NCBI GenBank assembly: GCA_002753225.1
Contig: PDZS01000026.1
Coordinates: 1-61,095 of the forward strand
DNA length: 61,095 nucleotides
Reading direction: 5' to 3'
Source of the DNA: Deltaproteobacteria bacterium YD0425bin51
GTDB taxonomy: Bacteria; Desulfobacterota; Desulfobacteria; Desulfobacterales; YD0425bin51
This document shows positions 16,439 to 25,409 of the stretch, one piece after another. The notes under the pieces were generated by a model. The model saw nothing but the letters and a program-made list of their open reading frames with translations, was not told where the DNA came from and did no database searches. The position numbers were made by a program, and so were the translations under genes. Each line of letters opens with the position of its first letter. Position 1 is the first letter of the stretch.

Positions 16439-17385
16439 TGAAAAAAAAAGAATTAGAAATTGCTAGTTGCAAAAGAAATCCTTCAGACTTTTTAAGAAAG
16501 AGGGATCATTTACCTGAAATTATTGATAATATAACTAATAGTATCAATCAAAATTCAAGGTTTAATCATATTGATTATGAACCTATACCCTCTCGTTCAG
16601 CAGTGATTGACATTATTTTTCGTTTGAGGGATATTCTTTTTCCAGGCTATTTCAATAAGGAAAAAATTGATCCAATAAATTTAAAGTATTATCTAGGTCA
16701 GGCTATTACAAATGTCTTTGATTTACTTTCTGTTCAAATAAGCTACAGTATCCGACATGAATGTTTTAGATATAATTTGCCCTGTGGCAGTTGTGACGAA
16801 AGAGGAGAGGGAGTAGCATATGATTTCATTGCATCCCTGCCTGAGATTAAAAATATCTTGGCTACTGATATAACCGCTGCATATAATGGAGATCCAGCAG
16901 CTAAGAGTTATGATGAAATTATTTTTTCATATCCAGGTACTTTTGCCATAACTGTTTACAGAATTGCTCACAGGCTCTTTGAACTCTCTGTGCCATTACT
17001 GCCCCGTATTATGACTGAATATGCTCATAGTATTACTGGAATTGATATTCATCCAGGAGCGCAAATAGGAGAAAGTTTTGTAATAGATCACGGCACAGGC
17101 GTAGTTATTGGTGAAACCTCTCAAATTGGTAAAAATGTAAGAATTTATCAGGGTGTAACATTAGGCGCTCTTTCATTATCTAAAGATAAAGTTGAGCAAA
17201 TGAGAGGAAACAAGCGTCATCCAACAATTGAGGATGACGTGGTTATTTATTCCGGGGCTACAATTTTAGGAGGTGATACAATTATTGGAGCAAGATCTGT
17301 GATTGGCGGAAATGTATGGATAACAAAATCAATTCCTCCTGACACTAAAGTTATGATTGAAATACCACAGCTTGTTTTTTCATGA
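16438..17385 (+). CDS. cysE: Serine O-acetyltransferase (EpsC/CysE family)
   Basis: The protein is 315 residues from the ATG at 16438, which overlaps the nifS stop (TAATG) and has GGAAAG upstream; an in-frame ATG at 16423 is less likely. The C-terminal left-handed beta-helix has hexapeptide repeats with [40 protein letters not shown], and the active-site histidine in DHGTG. The long N-terminal helical domain (about 190 residues) fits the EpsC-type serine acetyltransferases often found beside nifS. It makes O-acetylserine, the direct precursor of cysteine, so it supplies substrate for NifS. Confidence 0.93.
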   Translation: MKKKELEIASCKRNPSDFLRKRDHLPEIIDNITNSINQNSRFNHIDYEPIPSRSAVIDIIFRLRDILFPGYFNKEKIDPINLKYYLGQAITNVFDLLSVQISYSIRHECFRYNLPCGSCDERGEGVAYDFIASLPEIKNILATDITAAYNGDPAAKSYDEIIFSYPGTFAITVYRIAHRLFELSVPLLPRIMTEYAHSITGIDIHPGAQIGESFVIDHGTGVVIGETSQIGKNVRIYQGVTLGALSLSKDKVEQMRGNKRHPTIEDDVVIYSGATILGGDTIIGARSVIGGNVWITKSIPPDTKVMIEIPQLVFS

Positions 17386-17410
17386 TTAATTAAAATTTAA
17401 GGATAAATAT

Positions 17411-17680
17411 ATGGCAGTCATTACTATGTTTTATGGAATAATCATTTCAATGTATTTTTTTGATAATCGCAGACATAAATCACCACATATTCATGTTAAA
17501 TATCAAGATGATAATGCAGTTTTTTCGATTCCAGATGGTGAGATAATAGAAGGAGATATGCCCACAAAAAAAGTTAGACTTGTACAAGCATGGATTTACA
17601 TACATCAAGAAGAATTAATGGCTGACTGGGAATTGGCATCCAGAGGAGATGAAATATTTAAAATTGAACCACTAAGATAA
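17411..17680 (+). CDS. DUF4160 protein
   Basis: The 89-residue protein follows the DUF4160 pattern: ITMFYGIIISMYFFD, then a histidine-rich HKSPHIHVKYQDDNAVFSI, then IPDGEIIEGDMPTKKVRLVQAWIYIHQEELMADWELA. The family has no established function. It is usually encoded next to a DUF2442 protein, as here, which has led to the idea of a toxin-antitoxin-like pair. The HxH segment may bind metal. AAGGA precedes the ATG. It lies 25 bp after cysE on the same strand. Confidence 0.85.
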   Translation: MAVITMFYGIIISMYFFDNRRHKSPHIHVKYQDDNAVFSIPDGEIIEGDMPTKKVRLVQAWIYIHQEELMADWELASRGDEIFKIEPLR

Positions 17681-17696
17681 AATAAGAGAAAGCTTT

Positions 17697-17933
17697 ATGA
17701 ATCCAAGAGTTAAAGAAGTATATCCTAATATTGATTATACGCTCATGTTAATTTTCGATAATGGAGAAAAGGGAATATTCGATGTAACGCCATATTTGGC
17801 AAAAGGTATTTTTTCGCAATTAAAAGATAGGAAACTATTTAATTCCGTAAGACCATTTCTTGGCAGCATTCAATGGGGGAATGGCTTGGATTTATGCCCA
17901 GATACGCTCTATTTAGATAGTGATCGTTCATGA
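17697..17933 (+). CDS. DUF2442 protein
   Basis: The 78-residue protein matches DUF2442: VKEVYPNIDYTLMLIFDNGEKGIFDVTPYL, followed by FSQLKD-KLFNSVRPFLGSIQWGNGLDLCPDTLYLDS. DUF2442 domains are small, often paired with DUF4160, and some related proteins act as antitoxin or DNA-binding partners; this role is inferred. The gene is 16 bp after DUF4160. It ends in a TGA that forms one half of the palindrome TCATGA shared with the stop of cheB from the other strand. Confidence 0.85.
   Translation: MNPRVKEVYPNIDYTLMLIFDNGEKGIFDVTPYLAKGIFSQLKDRKLFNSVRPFLGSIQWGNGLDLCPDTLYLDSDRS
17928..17933. other. Convergence point: shared TCATGA stop palindrome
   Basis: The six bases TCATGA end both flanking genes. 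DUF2442 finishes TCA TGA on the + strand, and cheB finishes TCA TGA on the - strand. All genes to the left are on +, all to the right on -. No intrinsic terminator hairpin with a T run is visible within about 100 bases on either side, so transcription from the two blocks may run into each other. Confidence 0.9.
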
Positions 17934-18983
17934 CCTCCATTGCATAATTAGATTTGGAATTAAAGGTAGCGAAGCAATTCTACTTACACCACCGATTTCA
18001 ATGGCAGCTCTTGGCATGCCAAAAACAGTGCATGTTTTTTCATCCTGAGCAACTGTAAATGCGCCGTTATCATATAAATCCTTAAGCCCTTTAGCTCCGT
18101 CATCTCCCATCCCTGTTAAAATAATCCCCATGGCATTTTTCCCTGCAGTATTTGCAGCAGATCTAAAAAGTATATCAACACTTGGTTTATGACGATTTAC
18201 GGGTGGACCATCCTTTACATCGACAAAATATCCTTTTATACCTTTTTGAAGCATTAAATGCTTTCCGCCAACTGCTATAATTGCTCTTCCCTGTTTTACA
18301 TCCATACCAGATACTGCTTCCAAAACTTCTATTTTAGTAAATTGGTTCAATCTTTCAGAAAATGCTTTTGTAAATCCTTGTGGCATGTGTTGAACAACAA
18401 CGATTCCCGGAATATTTGCAGGAAGTTCTTTGAGAATATTTTCTATAGCAATGGTTCCTCCAGTGGACGCTCCAATACAAATTACTGGTTCTTTTCCAAC
18501 ACACTTTCTTTTATGTGATTGTAAGACATCGTCTATAAGTATCTTTTGATCAGAATGTATAACTGGGGCAGGGGAGACCCTCTTTAAATTTGCTTTTGCA
18601 GACATACGTACTTTTTCAATTATTTCACTTGCTAGCTGTTCAAAATTTGATTCAATATCCATTCTTGGTTTTGTAACAAAATCAACAGCTCCCAAAGCCA
18701 AAGCCTTAAGCGTTGCCTCCGCACCTTTTTCTGTTAGACTGCTGATCATTATAACTGGCGTTGGCTTATAGTTCATAAGTTTTTCCAAAAATGTGAGCCC
18801 GTCCATTTTTGGCATTTCAATATCAAGAGTAATTACATCTGGCTCAAATTTTTTAAATTTATCTCTCGCAAAATATGGATCATTTGCAGTTGCTACAACT
18901 TTAATATCTGATGTGCGTTCAAAAATTGAAGTTAATATTGAGCGTACAAGGGCTGAATCATCAACAATTAAAACTTTTATCAT
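17928..18983 (-). CDS. cheB: Chemotaxis protein-glutamate methylesterase/deamidase CheB
   Basis: The 351-residue protein has an N-terminal receiver domain with phosphoacceptor D54 (ITLDIEMPKMDG) and a C-terminal methylesterase domain. The catalytic triad is S173 in CIGASTGG, H199 in VVQHMPQGFT and D295 in GMGDDGAKG. It removes methyl groups from, and deamidates, chemoreceptors when phosphorylated by CheA, giving adaptation. It is the last gene of the che operon, 8 bp after cheW. Confidence 0.97.
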   Translation of the reverse strand: MIKVLIVDDSALVRSILTSIFERTSDIKVVATANDPYFARDKFKKFEPDVITLDIEMPKMDGLTFLEKLMNYKPTPVIMISSLTEKGAEATLKALALGAVDFVTKPRMDIESNFEQLASEIIEKVRMSAKANLKRVSPAPVIHSDQKILIDDVLQSHKRKCVGKEPVICIGASTGGTIAIENILKELPANIPGIVVVQHMPQGFTKAFSERLNQFTKIEVLEAVSGMDVKQGRAIIAVGGKHLMLQKGIKGYFVDVKDGPPVNRHKPSVDILFRSAANTAGKNAMGIILTGMGDDGAKGLKDLYDNGAFTVAQDEKTCTVFGMPRAAIEIGGVSRIASLPLIPNLIMQWRS

Positions 18984-18991
18984 TAGTATGT

Positions 18992-19504
18992 TTAATCCTT
19001 CAATGATTCTACTTCAGCAATTTCTTCATCTGATAATATTTTATCAATATCCAAAAGTATAATAAATTTTTTGTCTCTGTTACCCATTCCTTTAATAAAC
19101 TTTGATTTGATTTTTGACGAAAAATCAGGTGCTGGTTTAATATCATTTTTATTGAAAATAACAACATCAGATATTGCATCTACAACCATTCCCATTGTTT
19201 TGCCTTTTACAACAGTAATAATAATTACAGTATATTTGTCATAAGTTTTTTCTGTTAGATTGAATTTTGCTCTCATATCAATAGCAGGAACAGCAGCACC
19301 TCTTAAATTCAATACTCCTTTGATGTAAGATGAGAGATTTGGAATTTTTGTAAAACCTTTATAGCTTATAATTTCCTGAACCTGAAGAATCTCAATTCCA
19401 TATTCTTCATCAGCTATTGAAAAAGTTACATATTGATCTCCATCCACTTGCGCCATGTCATCAAAATCTTCTTCTTCATAAGTAAAATTATTTTCTTCTT
19501 TCAT
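18992..19504 (-). CDS. cheW: Chemotaxis coupling protein CheW (copy 1)
   Basis: The 170-residue protein is a single CheW domain (QYVTFSIADEEYGIEILQVQEII, GVLNLRGAAVPAIDMR, VSDVVIFNKNDI). It bridges CheA and receptors in the signalling array. It is closely similar to the second CheW at 22805-23314, sharing LQVQEIISYKGFTKIPN and GVLNLRGA, and both have an acidic N-terminal extension of about 20 residues. It lies between the HAMP-less receptor and cheB. Confidence 0.95.
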   Translation of the reverse strand: MKEENNFTYEEEDFDDMAQVDGDQYVTFSIADEEYGIEILQVQEIISYKGFTKIPNLSSYIKGVLNLRGAAVPAIDMRAKFNLTEKTYDKYTVIIITVVKGKTMGMVVDAISDVVIFNKNDIKPAPDFSSKIKSKFIKGMGNRDKKFIILLDIDKILSDEEIAEVESLKD

Positions 19505-19521
19505 AATTCACCTCTTATTAT

Positions 19522-21417
19522 CTAAAAAACATTTTTGTGATCATCGAAAAAATCATCAGTCTGCTTTTTAGAACCTGTTTTTTCCTTATATTCAATTGAT
19601 TGATGGGATGGCTGGTTATCTCCTCTTTTCTTTGTTATATGAATATTATTTGGTTTTCTTTCAGTCCTTTTTGTGCTTTCATATTTTCTCTGATTAGAAA
19701 GTCTCATAACTTGTTTAAATAACTCTTCTGCTTCAGCAGAAAGACTTTCGCTTGCTGAACTTGATTCTTCAACAAGTGACGCATTCTGTTGTATTACCTG
19801 ATCTAATTGGACAACTGCTTTATTAACCTGCTCGATGCCATTATATTGCTCATTGCTAGCTGATGTTATTTCAGAAACAGCGTCAGCAACACTTTTTATT
19901 GATGAAATTATCTCAGCTAAAGTTTGCCCTGATTCTACTACAATTTTACTAGTTTCTTGAATTTTAACATTGTTTTCGTTAATAAGCTGCTTAATTTCTT
20001 TTGCAGCATTTGAGCTTCTTCTCGCAAGGGATCTTACTTCTTTTGCAACAACTGCAAAACCTTTTCCCATCTCGCCTGCTCTTGCGGCTTCAACAGCGGC
20101 ATTTAAAGACAGCAGATTGGTCTGGAATGAAATTTCATTAACCATTTCAACAATATTTGCTATTTTGTTTGAAGCTAAAGTCACTTCTTCCATTGATTCA
20201 ACAGCTTTTTTTACAACTTCTCCTCCTATCATTGCTTTGTTTGCTGTATCTTTGGCAATTTTATTCCCTTTAGTTGCATTCTCAGAATTTTGCTTAACTG
20301 CAGCAGTCATTTCCTCAATAGTTGAAGTGGTTTCCTCAACAGAGGCTGCCTGCTCTTGAGTCCTCTGAGCAAGCTCCTGCGACCCTGTACTCATTTGCCC
20401 TGCTCCATTTGCAACATTATTTGCAGATAGAATGATATTTGATACAATATTTCTCATGCTAAAAACTATAAAAACTGTAAGTAATACGCCGATTGCAAAT
20501 GCAGAGACTGCCATTATCATTAAGTTGTTTTGAGATTTTTTATTTTCTGCTTGAAGTTTTGGACCTAAATTATCTTGCTCTTCTTTTATACTTAATTTTA
20601 AATTTTCAGAAATATCAGCTATTTCAGGACCTAATTTGTTTAACGTATTTTCAATTATATCCATAAACTTTAATTGATTTGCGCTAATTACAGAAAATGT
20701 TTTCTTATATTCTTCCATACTAGCAACAATATCGCTATAAATACGGAGCCCTTCAGAAGTTTTTAGTTCTTTTCCAACTTCATCTAACCGTTCCTTAAAA
20801 TGTAGGAGACTTACATTTGAAGAATCTAAATCTTCTTTATAATTGCTTTTAAAAAATTTATTTGCAGAAAGTCTTACAAGTAGAAAATTTTTTATGGCAT
20901 TAGCCACATCTGAATAAATAGCAAAGTCCTTATCTTTTTCAGAAGCTAAGAGAATATCTTCTAATTTTTTTACTATTTCAGCACCTTTTACATTCAATAT
21001 TTCTTTTGTTAAACTTTCACATTCATTTTTTAACTTAAAGACATTATTAAAAGAGTCATCATATTCTATGATTTTTTTTGAAATTTCTACAATCATAGCA
21101 GCTCTTTTTGAATTAAGTATTTCTTTTTCACCTTCCTTTACAAACTCTTTAATTGTATTTACCCATTTATTAACTTGTTTAATGTCATCATCATCTGAAG
21201 TTGCGATAAAATCTTTTACGTTTAATCTTGCTTTTAATATATTGGCTTGAATTCTACCTGCTAAATTTGTATCCCTTGCTAAATTTCTGTATGCTGAAAA
21301 ACCATCATTGGAATTGGAAAGAGAATTATATCCAATTACAGCTATCCCACATAAAATAACTAAAAGAATTACAAAACCAGCAACTATTTTGGTTACCATA
21401 GAAACATTTTTTAACAT
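19522..21417 (-). CDS. Methyl-accepting chemotaxis protein lacking a HAMP domain
   Basis: The 631-residue protein has a transmembrane helix at about 10-30, a helical ligand-binding region of ~260 residues that looks like a helical bimodular or four-helix sensor, a second membrane helix at about 299-320, then directly the signalling coiled coil. The hairpin tip reads [36 protein letters not shown], canonical apart from small changes. The paralogue at 23329 has about 50 extra residues after its second membrane helix that form a HAMP domain; they are missing here. The tail ends [11 protein letters not shown], without an NWETF-type pentapeptide. The ligand is unknown. Confidence 0.93.
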   Translation of the reverse strand: MLKNVSMVTKIVAGFVILLVILCGIAVIGYNSLSNSNDGFSAYRNLARDTNLAGRIQANILKARLNVKDFIATSDDDDIKQVNKWVNTIKEFVKEGEKEILNSKRAAMIVEISKKIIEYDDSFNNVFKLKNECESLTKEILNVKGAEIVKKLEDILLASEKDKDFAIYSDVANAIKNFLLVRLSANKFFKSNYKEDLDSSNVSLLHFKERLDEVGKELKTSEGLRIYSDIVASMEEYKKTFSVISANQLKFMDIIENTLNKLGPEIADISENLKLSIKEEQDNLGPKLQAENKKSQNNLMIMAVSAFAIGVLLTVFIVFSMRNIVSNIILSANNVANGAGQMSTGSQELAQRTQEQAASVEETTSTIEEMTAAVKQNSENATKGNKIAKDTANKAMIGGEVVKKAVESMEEVTLASNKIANIVEMVNEISFQTNLLSLNAAVEAARAGEMGKGFAVVAKEVRSLARRSSNAAKEIKQLINENNVKIQETSKIVVESGQTLAEIISSIKSVADAVSEITSASNEQYNGIEQVNKAVVQLDQVIQQNASLVEESSSASESLSAEAEELFKQVMRLSNQRKYESTKRTERKPNNIHITKKRGDNQPSHQSIEYKEKTGSKKQTDDFFDDHKNVF

Positions 21418-21434
21418 TTTGCTCTCCTTTTTTA

Positions 21435-21944
21435 TTAAATTAAAATTGTTCTTTCTTTAATATAAGATAAATGAACTTCTCCTGTTTCAGTATAAAAAAA
21501 AACACGTCTCGGCAATGTTCCGCCAACATCCATTGATTCAATATTAATCCCTGCTTTTTCTAAATATTGGATTGCAAAAGCTATATTATTTATAGGGACA
21601 TCAGCTCCTGAACCATTAAAATTAAGTACATGACCCCCTCCAAATACTTTGGCAGTTAATTCATACTTGTCTGCTCCTCTGTTTAACATCCGTCTAATCA
21701 GTAGGTCCATAGCATTTTCGCCATACTTAGCAAATTCCCCCTTTTTAAAAAATATCTTTTCTGCTGAATTAGGAAGCATAAAATGATTCATTCCATATAG
21801 ATTTGCCTTTTTATCAATCAAACATACTGAAACACATGAACCTAGCACAGTATAAATTATTTGATCCGAAGACGTTACATAATATTCCCCAGGGTCAATT
21901 ATTATTCGTTCTTTTTTCAGTTTATGATCAAATATGCGGTTCAT
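21435..21944 (-). CDS. cheD: Chemoreceptor glutamine deamidase CheD
   Basis: The 169-residue protein carries the CheD catalytic pair, C37 in [10 protein letters not shown] and H54 in GMNHFMLP, with the usual 17-residue spacing. It also has [11 protein letters not shown] and a PINNIAFA segment. CheD deamidates glutamines on receptors and, in CheC-containing systems, is modulated by CheC-CheYp; no cheC is present in the window. It follows cheR by 20 bp. Confidence 0.95.
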   Translation of the reverse strand: MNRIFDHKLKKERIIIDPGEYYVTSSDQIIYTVLGSCVSVCLIDKKANLYGMNHFMLPNSAEKIFFKKGEFAKYGENAMDLLIRRMLNRGADKYELTAKVFGGGHVLNFNGSGADVPINNIAFAIQYLEKAGINIESMDVGGTLPRRVFFYTETGEVHLSYIKERTILI

Positions 21945-21964
21945 GTCTCTTCATCGTTAAATAC

Positions 21965-22804
21965 TCAAGCTTTTTGATAAACAGCGCTTTCAATAAATTT
22001 AAATTGTTTGCCATAAAGTAAGAGCGTTTCCGAATGCCCCAAAAAAAAATATCCTCCGCTTCTTAGTACCTCAATAAATTTGTTCATTAGTTTTTGTTTT
22101 CCTATATCATCAAAATAAATAACTACATTACGGCAAAAAATTATATCAACAGGAGAATTAAATTTGAAAGTATCATTTATAAGATTAACCTGCCTGAAAA
22201 TTATCATTTTCCTAATATTATCAGAAATTTTATATCCTTCACCATGATATGTTTTCACTCTATTAAAGTATTTATTAAGATAGTTCTGAGGAACATTTTT
22301 CATTCTTTCTGGTTCATAAACCCCTTTGCTTGCGCGGGAAAGCACATCAGAATCAATATCTGTTGAAAGAATTTGGACATTCCATCCTCTAATATATTCC
22401 ATACATTCTGATAAAACCATAGCAATGGTATAAGGCTCTTCCCCTGTAGAACAGGCTGAACTCCATATCCTCAAATTATGGCAATTCTTTTTATTCCCAT
22501 ACTCTAATATAGAAGGCAGAATTTTTTTAAGAATTTCAAATTGGTGAGGTTCTCTAAAAAAATTCGTTGTATTTGTTGTCAAACAGTTAACAATATATGG
22601 TAATTCTTTGTTAAAAAATAAAGGATCATCTAACAAATCCACATATTCCCTAAAATTTGGAATACCCAGGGTATTTAACCGCTTGATGAGTCTCGATATA
22701 ACCAGATTTTTTTTATTTATTTTTAAAACAATTCCTGTCGCATCATATACAATGGATGAAATTGTTTTAAAATCACTATCTGATATAAAATAGCTTAACT
22801 GCAT
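21965..22804 (-). CDS. cheR: Chemotaxis receptor methyltransferase CheR
   Basis: The 279-residue protein has an N-terminal helical domain, then the SAM-binding CheR domain: TTNFFREPHQFEIL, RIWSSACSTGEEPYTIAMVL, ILSTDIDSDVLSRA, and FNSPVDIIFCRNVVIYFD. It methylates receptor glutamates in adaptation, opposed by CheB. The start follows the cheW stop directly (22805/22804), so the genes are coupled. Confidence 0.97.
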   Translation of the reverse strand: MQLSYFISDSDFKTISSIVYDATGIVLKINKKNLVISRLIKRLNTLGIPNFREYVDLLDDPLFFNKELPYIVNCLTTNTTNFFREPHQFEILKKILPSILEYGNKKNCHNLRIWSSACSTGEEPYTIAMVLSECMEYIRGWNVQILSTDIDSDVLSRASKGVYEPERMKNVPQNYLNKYFNRVKTYHGEGYKISDNIRKMIIFRQVNLINDTFKFNSPVDIIFCRNVVIYFDDIGKQKLMNKFIEVLRSGGYFFLGHSETLLLYGKQFKFIESAVYQKA

Positions 22805-23314
22805 TTATTTGATTATAGCGCTTACTTGTTGGAATTCTTCAAAAGATAAAATTTTTTCAATATCTAATAATATAATAAATGAGTCTTTTTTTTTACCCAT
22901 ACCTTTTATAAAATCAGTATTAATTTTTGCTGCAAATTCAGGTGTAGGCTGAATTTCATTTTTATTTAGCCCAACAACATCAGATACTGCGTCAACTATA
23001 ATCCCCATAGTTTTTCCAGAAACAACTACAATTACTATGACTGTATATTTATTATATTTTTTTTCTTCCATCTTAAATTTAATTCTAAGATCAATTACAG
23101 GAACAACTGCTCCTCTTAGATTTAGTACGCCTTTAACAAATGAAGATACATTAGGGATTTTAGTAAATCCTTTGTAGCTTATAATTTCCTGAACCTGAAG
23201 AATATCAATCCCATATTCTTCTTCAGCAACCGTAAATGTAACATATTGATCCCCTTCAGATGAAACCATATTGTCAAAAGTATCATCTATATAATCATAT
23301 GTATCGTCTTTCAT
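22805..23314 (-). CDS. cheW: Chemotaxis coupling protein CheW (copy 2)
   Basis: The 169-residue CheW domain protein (QYVTFTVAEEEYGIDILQVQEII, GVLNLRGAVVPVIDLR) is the close paralogue of copy 1. It lies between the HAMP-containing receptor and cheR. With the receptor upstream it forms one half of the duplicated mcp-cheW unit. The two CheW copies may prefer different receptors or may be interchangeable; the sequence does not say. Confidence 0.95.
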   Translation of the reverse strand: MKDDTYDYIDDTFDNMVSSEGDQYVTFTVAEEEYGIDILQVQEIISYKGFTKIPNVSSFVKGVLNLRGAVVPVIDLRIKFKMEEKKYNKYTVIVIVVVSGKTMGIIVDAVSDVVGLNKNEIQPTPEFAAKINTDFIKGMGKKKDSFIILLDIEKILSFEEFQQVSAIIK

Positions 23315-23328
23315 AATACCTCCATTAT

Positions 23329-25353
23329 TTAGTAGACTTTATTGTCATCACCATCAAAGAAATCGGATGCTTCTTTTTTGCTGGTATCTTTAGTAGGAGA
23401 TGTATGACTAATAAGTTGCTGTTTTGAAGAAGATATTCCTGGTTTTTTCTTTTTTATATTCGTTCTCTTTGCTGAACCAAATTCATTGGAGGATAATTTA
23501 AACTGCATGACTAGTTCGCTTAGCTCTTGTGCTTCAGAATTTAAGGATTCACTAGCAGCGCTTGATTCTTCTACAAGTGATGCGTTTTGCTGAATTACCT
23601 GATCAAGCTGAATAATTGCTTTATTAACCTGCTCAATACCTGTTGATTGTTCTCTGCTTGCAGATGCTATTTCAGAAATTGTATCTGCTACATTTTTAAT
23701 TGCGTTTATTATCTCATCTAAAATTTTTCCTGACTGTTCTACAAGTTTACTGGTCTCAAATACTTTTGAATTGCTGTCATTTATAAGTGATTGAATCTCT
23801 TTTGCTGCATTTGCACTTCTTCCTGCAAGACTTCTTACTTCTTTTGCAACTACTGCAAATCCTTTACCCATTTCTCCAGCGCGGGCTGCTTCTACAGCAG
23901 CGTTTAATGCTAGTAAATTTGTCTGGAAAGCAATTTCATTTACTAATTCTACAATATTAACAATTTTCTTGGAAGAAATTGTAACCTCTTCCATTGATGC
24001 TACTGCTTTTTTAACAACTTCTCCGCCGGCTATAGCTTTTTGTGCTGCATCTTTTGCGATTTGATTTCCTTTGGTTGCGTTGTCAGCGTTTTGTTTAACT
24101 GCTGCTGTCATCTCTTCAATTGTAGAAGTTGTTTCTTCAACTGATGCTGCCTGCTCCTGAGTGCGTTGAGACAATTCCTGCGCTCCAACGCTTATTTGAG
24201 TAGAGCCATTTGCTACATTTTCAGCAGAAGCTCGGATATTTGTCACTGTCTGTTGGAGATTATTAACCATAATATTTAGATTTTCCATCATAATACCGAT
24301 TTCATCTTTGCTGTCTGCTTGAATATTTTTACTTAAATCCCCTTTAGCAACATCTTTTAATAATGTTACAGTTTGATTTAAAGGCTTTGTTATAGTGATT
24401 GTAATCAGGTATGATGCAATTATTCCAATAACTATTGCAACTAAGCCAATAATAATGATTTCAATAGAAGCCTTGGCATTTTCAGCTTGCAGTTTTGGAC
24501 CTAGCTGATCCTGAACTTCTTTGATGCTTAATTTTATATCTTCTGTCAGTTGAGCCATTTCAGGGCCAAGTTTATTTAGAGTTCCAGATTCAATCTCCTG
24601 CATTTTAGACATAATATCGCAAATTTTTACAAATAATACTTTATATTCTTCAAAAAGAGATGTTGTATGTTTACAAAGTTGAATACTTTCTGTGTTTTTT
24701 ATGTCTTTTACAAGATGGGTCAGGGCTTCAGCAGAATTCAATATTTCAGTATTAACCTTTGCTAATTCTTCTTTTGTTGGATTGTCAATGTATTTTAAAA
24801 CATGAAAACACATCATTAATATGTCGTTTAAAGCTGTTGCTGAGTTAAATGCTGCTGTCGTATCGTTATCCTTTTGTGCAGCTTGCAATATGGCATCTAA
24901 ATTTTTTCGCATCTGCATTCCTTTTACATCTAAGATTTCTTCAGTTAGGCTTTCTTTATCATGCTGAAAAGTTACAATGCGTTTAAAGGCGTTTTCATAT
25001 TCAGGTAATTTTTTGGTAATATCGTTTAGCATTGCTGCCCTTTTGGGGTCATGAATCTCTTTTTCAGCTTCTTTTATAAATTCTTTGGTTTTATAAACTT
25101 TCTCATCAAATTCTTTTTCATCTTGACGATGCCCTGTCAAAAAAAAATCTTGTACATTTAAATGTGTTTGTAGAAAATTAGCCTGAAGTCTTCCTGCAAG
25201 ATTTGTATCGCGGGCAAAATTTCTATATTCTGAAAAACCTTCAGAAGATGAAGATAGAGCAAGATAAGAAATAACGGTTAAGAAGAGTAATAACAATATT
25301 ACAATTGTAAATCCTCCGCTTATTTTTTTCCCAATGCTGACATTTTTTAACAT
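23329..25353 (-). CDS. Methyl-accepting chemotaxis protein with HAMP domain
   Basis: The 674-residue receptor has membrane helices at about 10-30 and 300-322, a periplasmic helical sensor of ~260 residues, and a HAMP domain starting at ITKPLNQTVTLLKDVAKGDLS and running through DEIGIMMENLN. The cytoplasmic coiled coil has the tip [36 protein letters not shown]. It is paralogous to the receptor at 19522 over nearly its full length ([16 protein letters not shown] against [16 protein letters not shown]). It ends SDFFDGDDNKVY, resembling the tail of its paralogue. It sits 56 bp downstream of cheA, with a palindromic repeat in the gap. Confidence 0.95.
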   Translation of the reverse strand: MLKNVSIGKKISGGFTIVILLLLFLTVISYLALSSSSEGFSEYRNFARDTNLAGRLQANFLQTHLNVQDFFLTGHRQDEKEFDEKVYKTKEFIKEAEKEIHDPKRAAMLNDITKKLPEYENAFKRIVTFQHDKESLTEEILDVKGMQMRKNLDAILQAAQKDNDTTAAFNSATALNDILMMCFHVLKYIDNPTKEELAKVNTEILNSAEALTHLVKDIKNTESIQLCKHTTSLFEEYKVLFVKICDIMSKMQEIESGTLNKLGPEMAQLTEDIKLSIKEVQDQLGPKLQAENAKASIEIIIIGLVAIVIGIIASYLITITITKPLNQTVTLLKDVAKGDLSKNIQADSKDEIGIMMENLNIMVNNLQQTVTNIRASAENVANGSTQISVGAQELSQRTQEQAASVEETTSTIEEMTAAVKQNADNATKGNQIAKDAAQKAIAGGEVVKKAVASMEEVTISSKKIVNIVELVNEIAFQTNLLALNAAVEAARAGEMGKGFAVVAKEVRSLAGRSANAAKEIQSLINDSNSKVFETSKLVEQSGKILDEIINAIKNVADTISEIASASREQSTGIEQVNKAIIQLDQVIQQNASLVEESSAASESLNSEAQELSELVMQFKLSSNEFGSAKRTNIKKKKPGISSSKQQLISHTSPTKDTSKKEASDFFDGDDNKVY

Positions 25354-25378
25354 GTTTCCTCCTTGTTTGGTTTTCTGT

Positions 25379-25407
25379 CCCCCTTCCCTTTAGGAAAGGG
25401 GTTAGGG
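25379..25407. repeat. REP-like palindrome between cheA and mcp
   Basis: CCCCCTTCCCTTTAGGAAAGGGG-TTAGGG is an imperfect hairpin (CCCCTTCCC against GGAAAGGGG). It fits the class of dispersed intergenic palindromes of many proteobacteria. It does not look like a terminator because no T run follows on the - strand. Related sequence is seen near 44,400. Confidence 0.6.
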
Positions 25408-25409
25408 TT

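Noticed and set aside
18258..20359. Plus-strand open frames opposite cheB and the HAMP-less receptor (18258-18518, 19970-20359).
   Set aside because: They lie entirely within well-supported genes on the other strand, have no ribosome-binding site, and their translations are low-complexity or shadow-like.
25379..25407. The palindrome between cheA and mcp as a transcription terminator.
   Set aside because: There is no T run after the hairpin on the - strand and the genes either side belong to one operon-like series.
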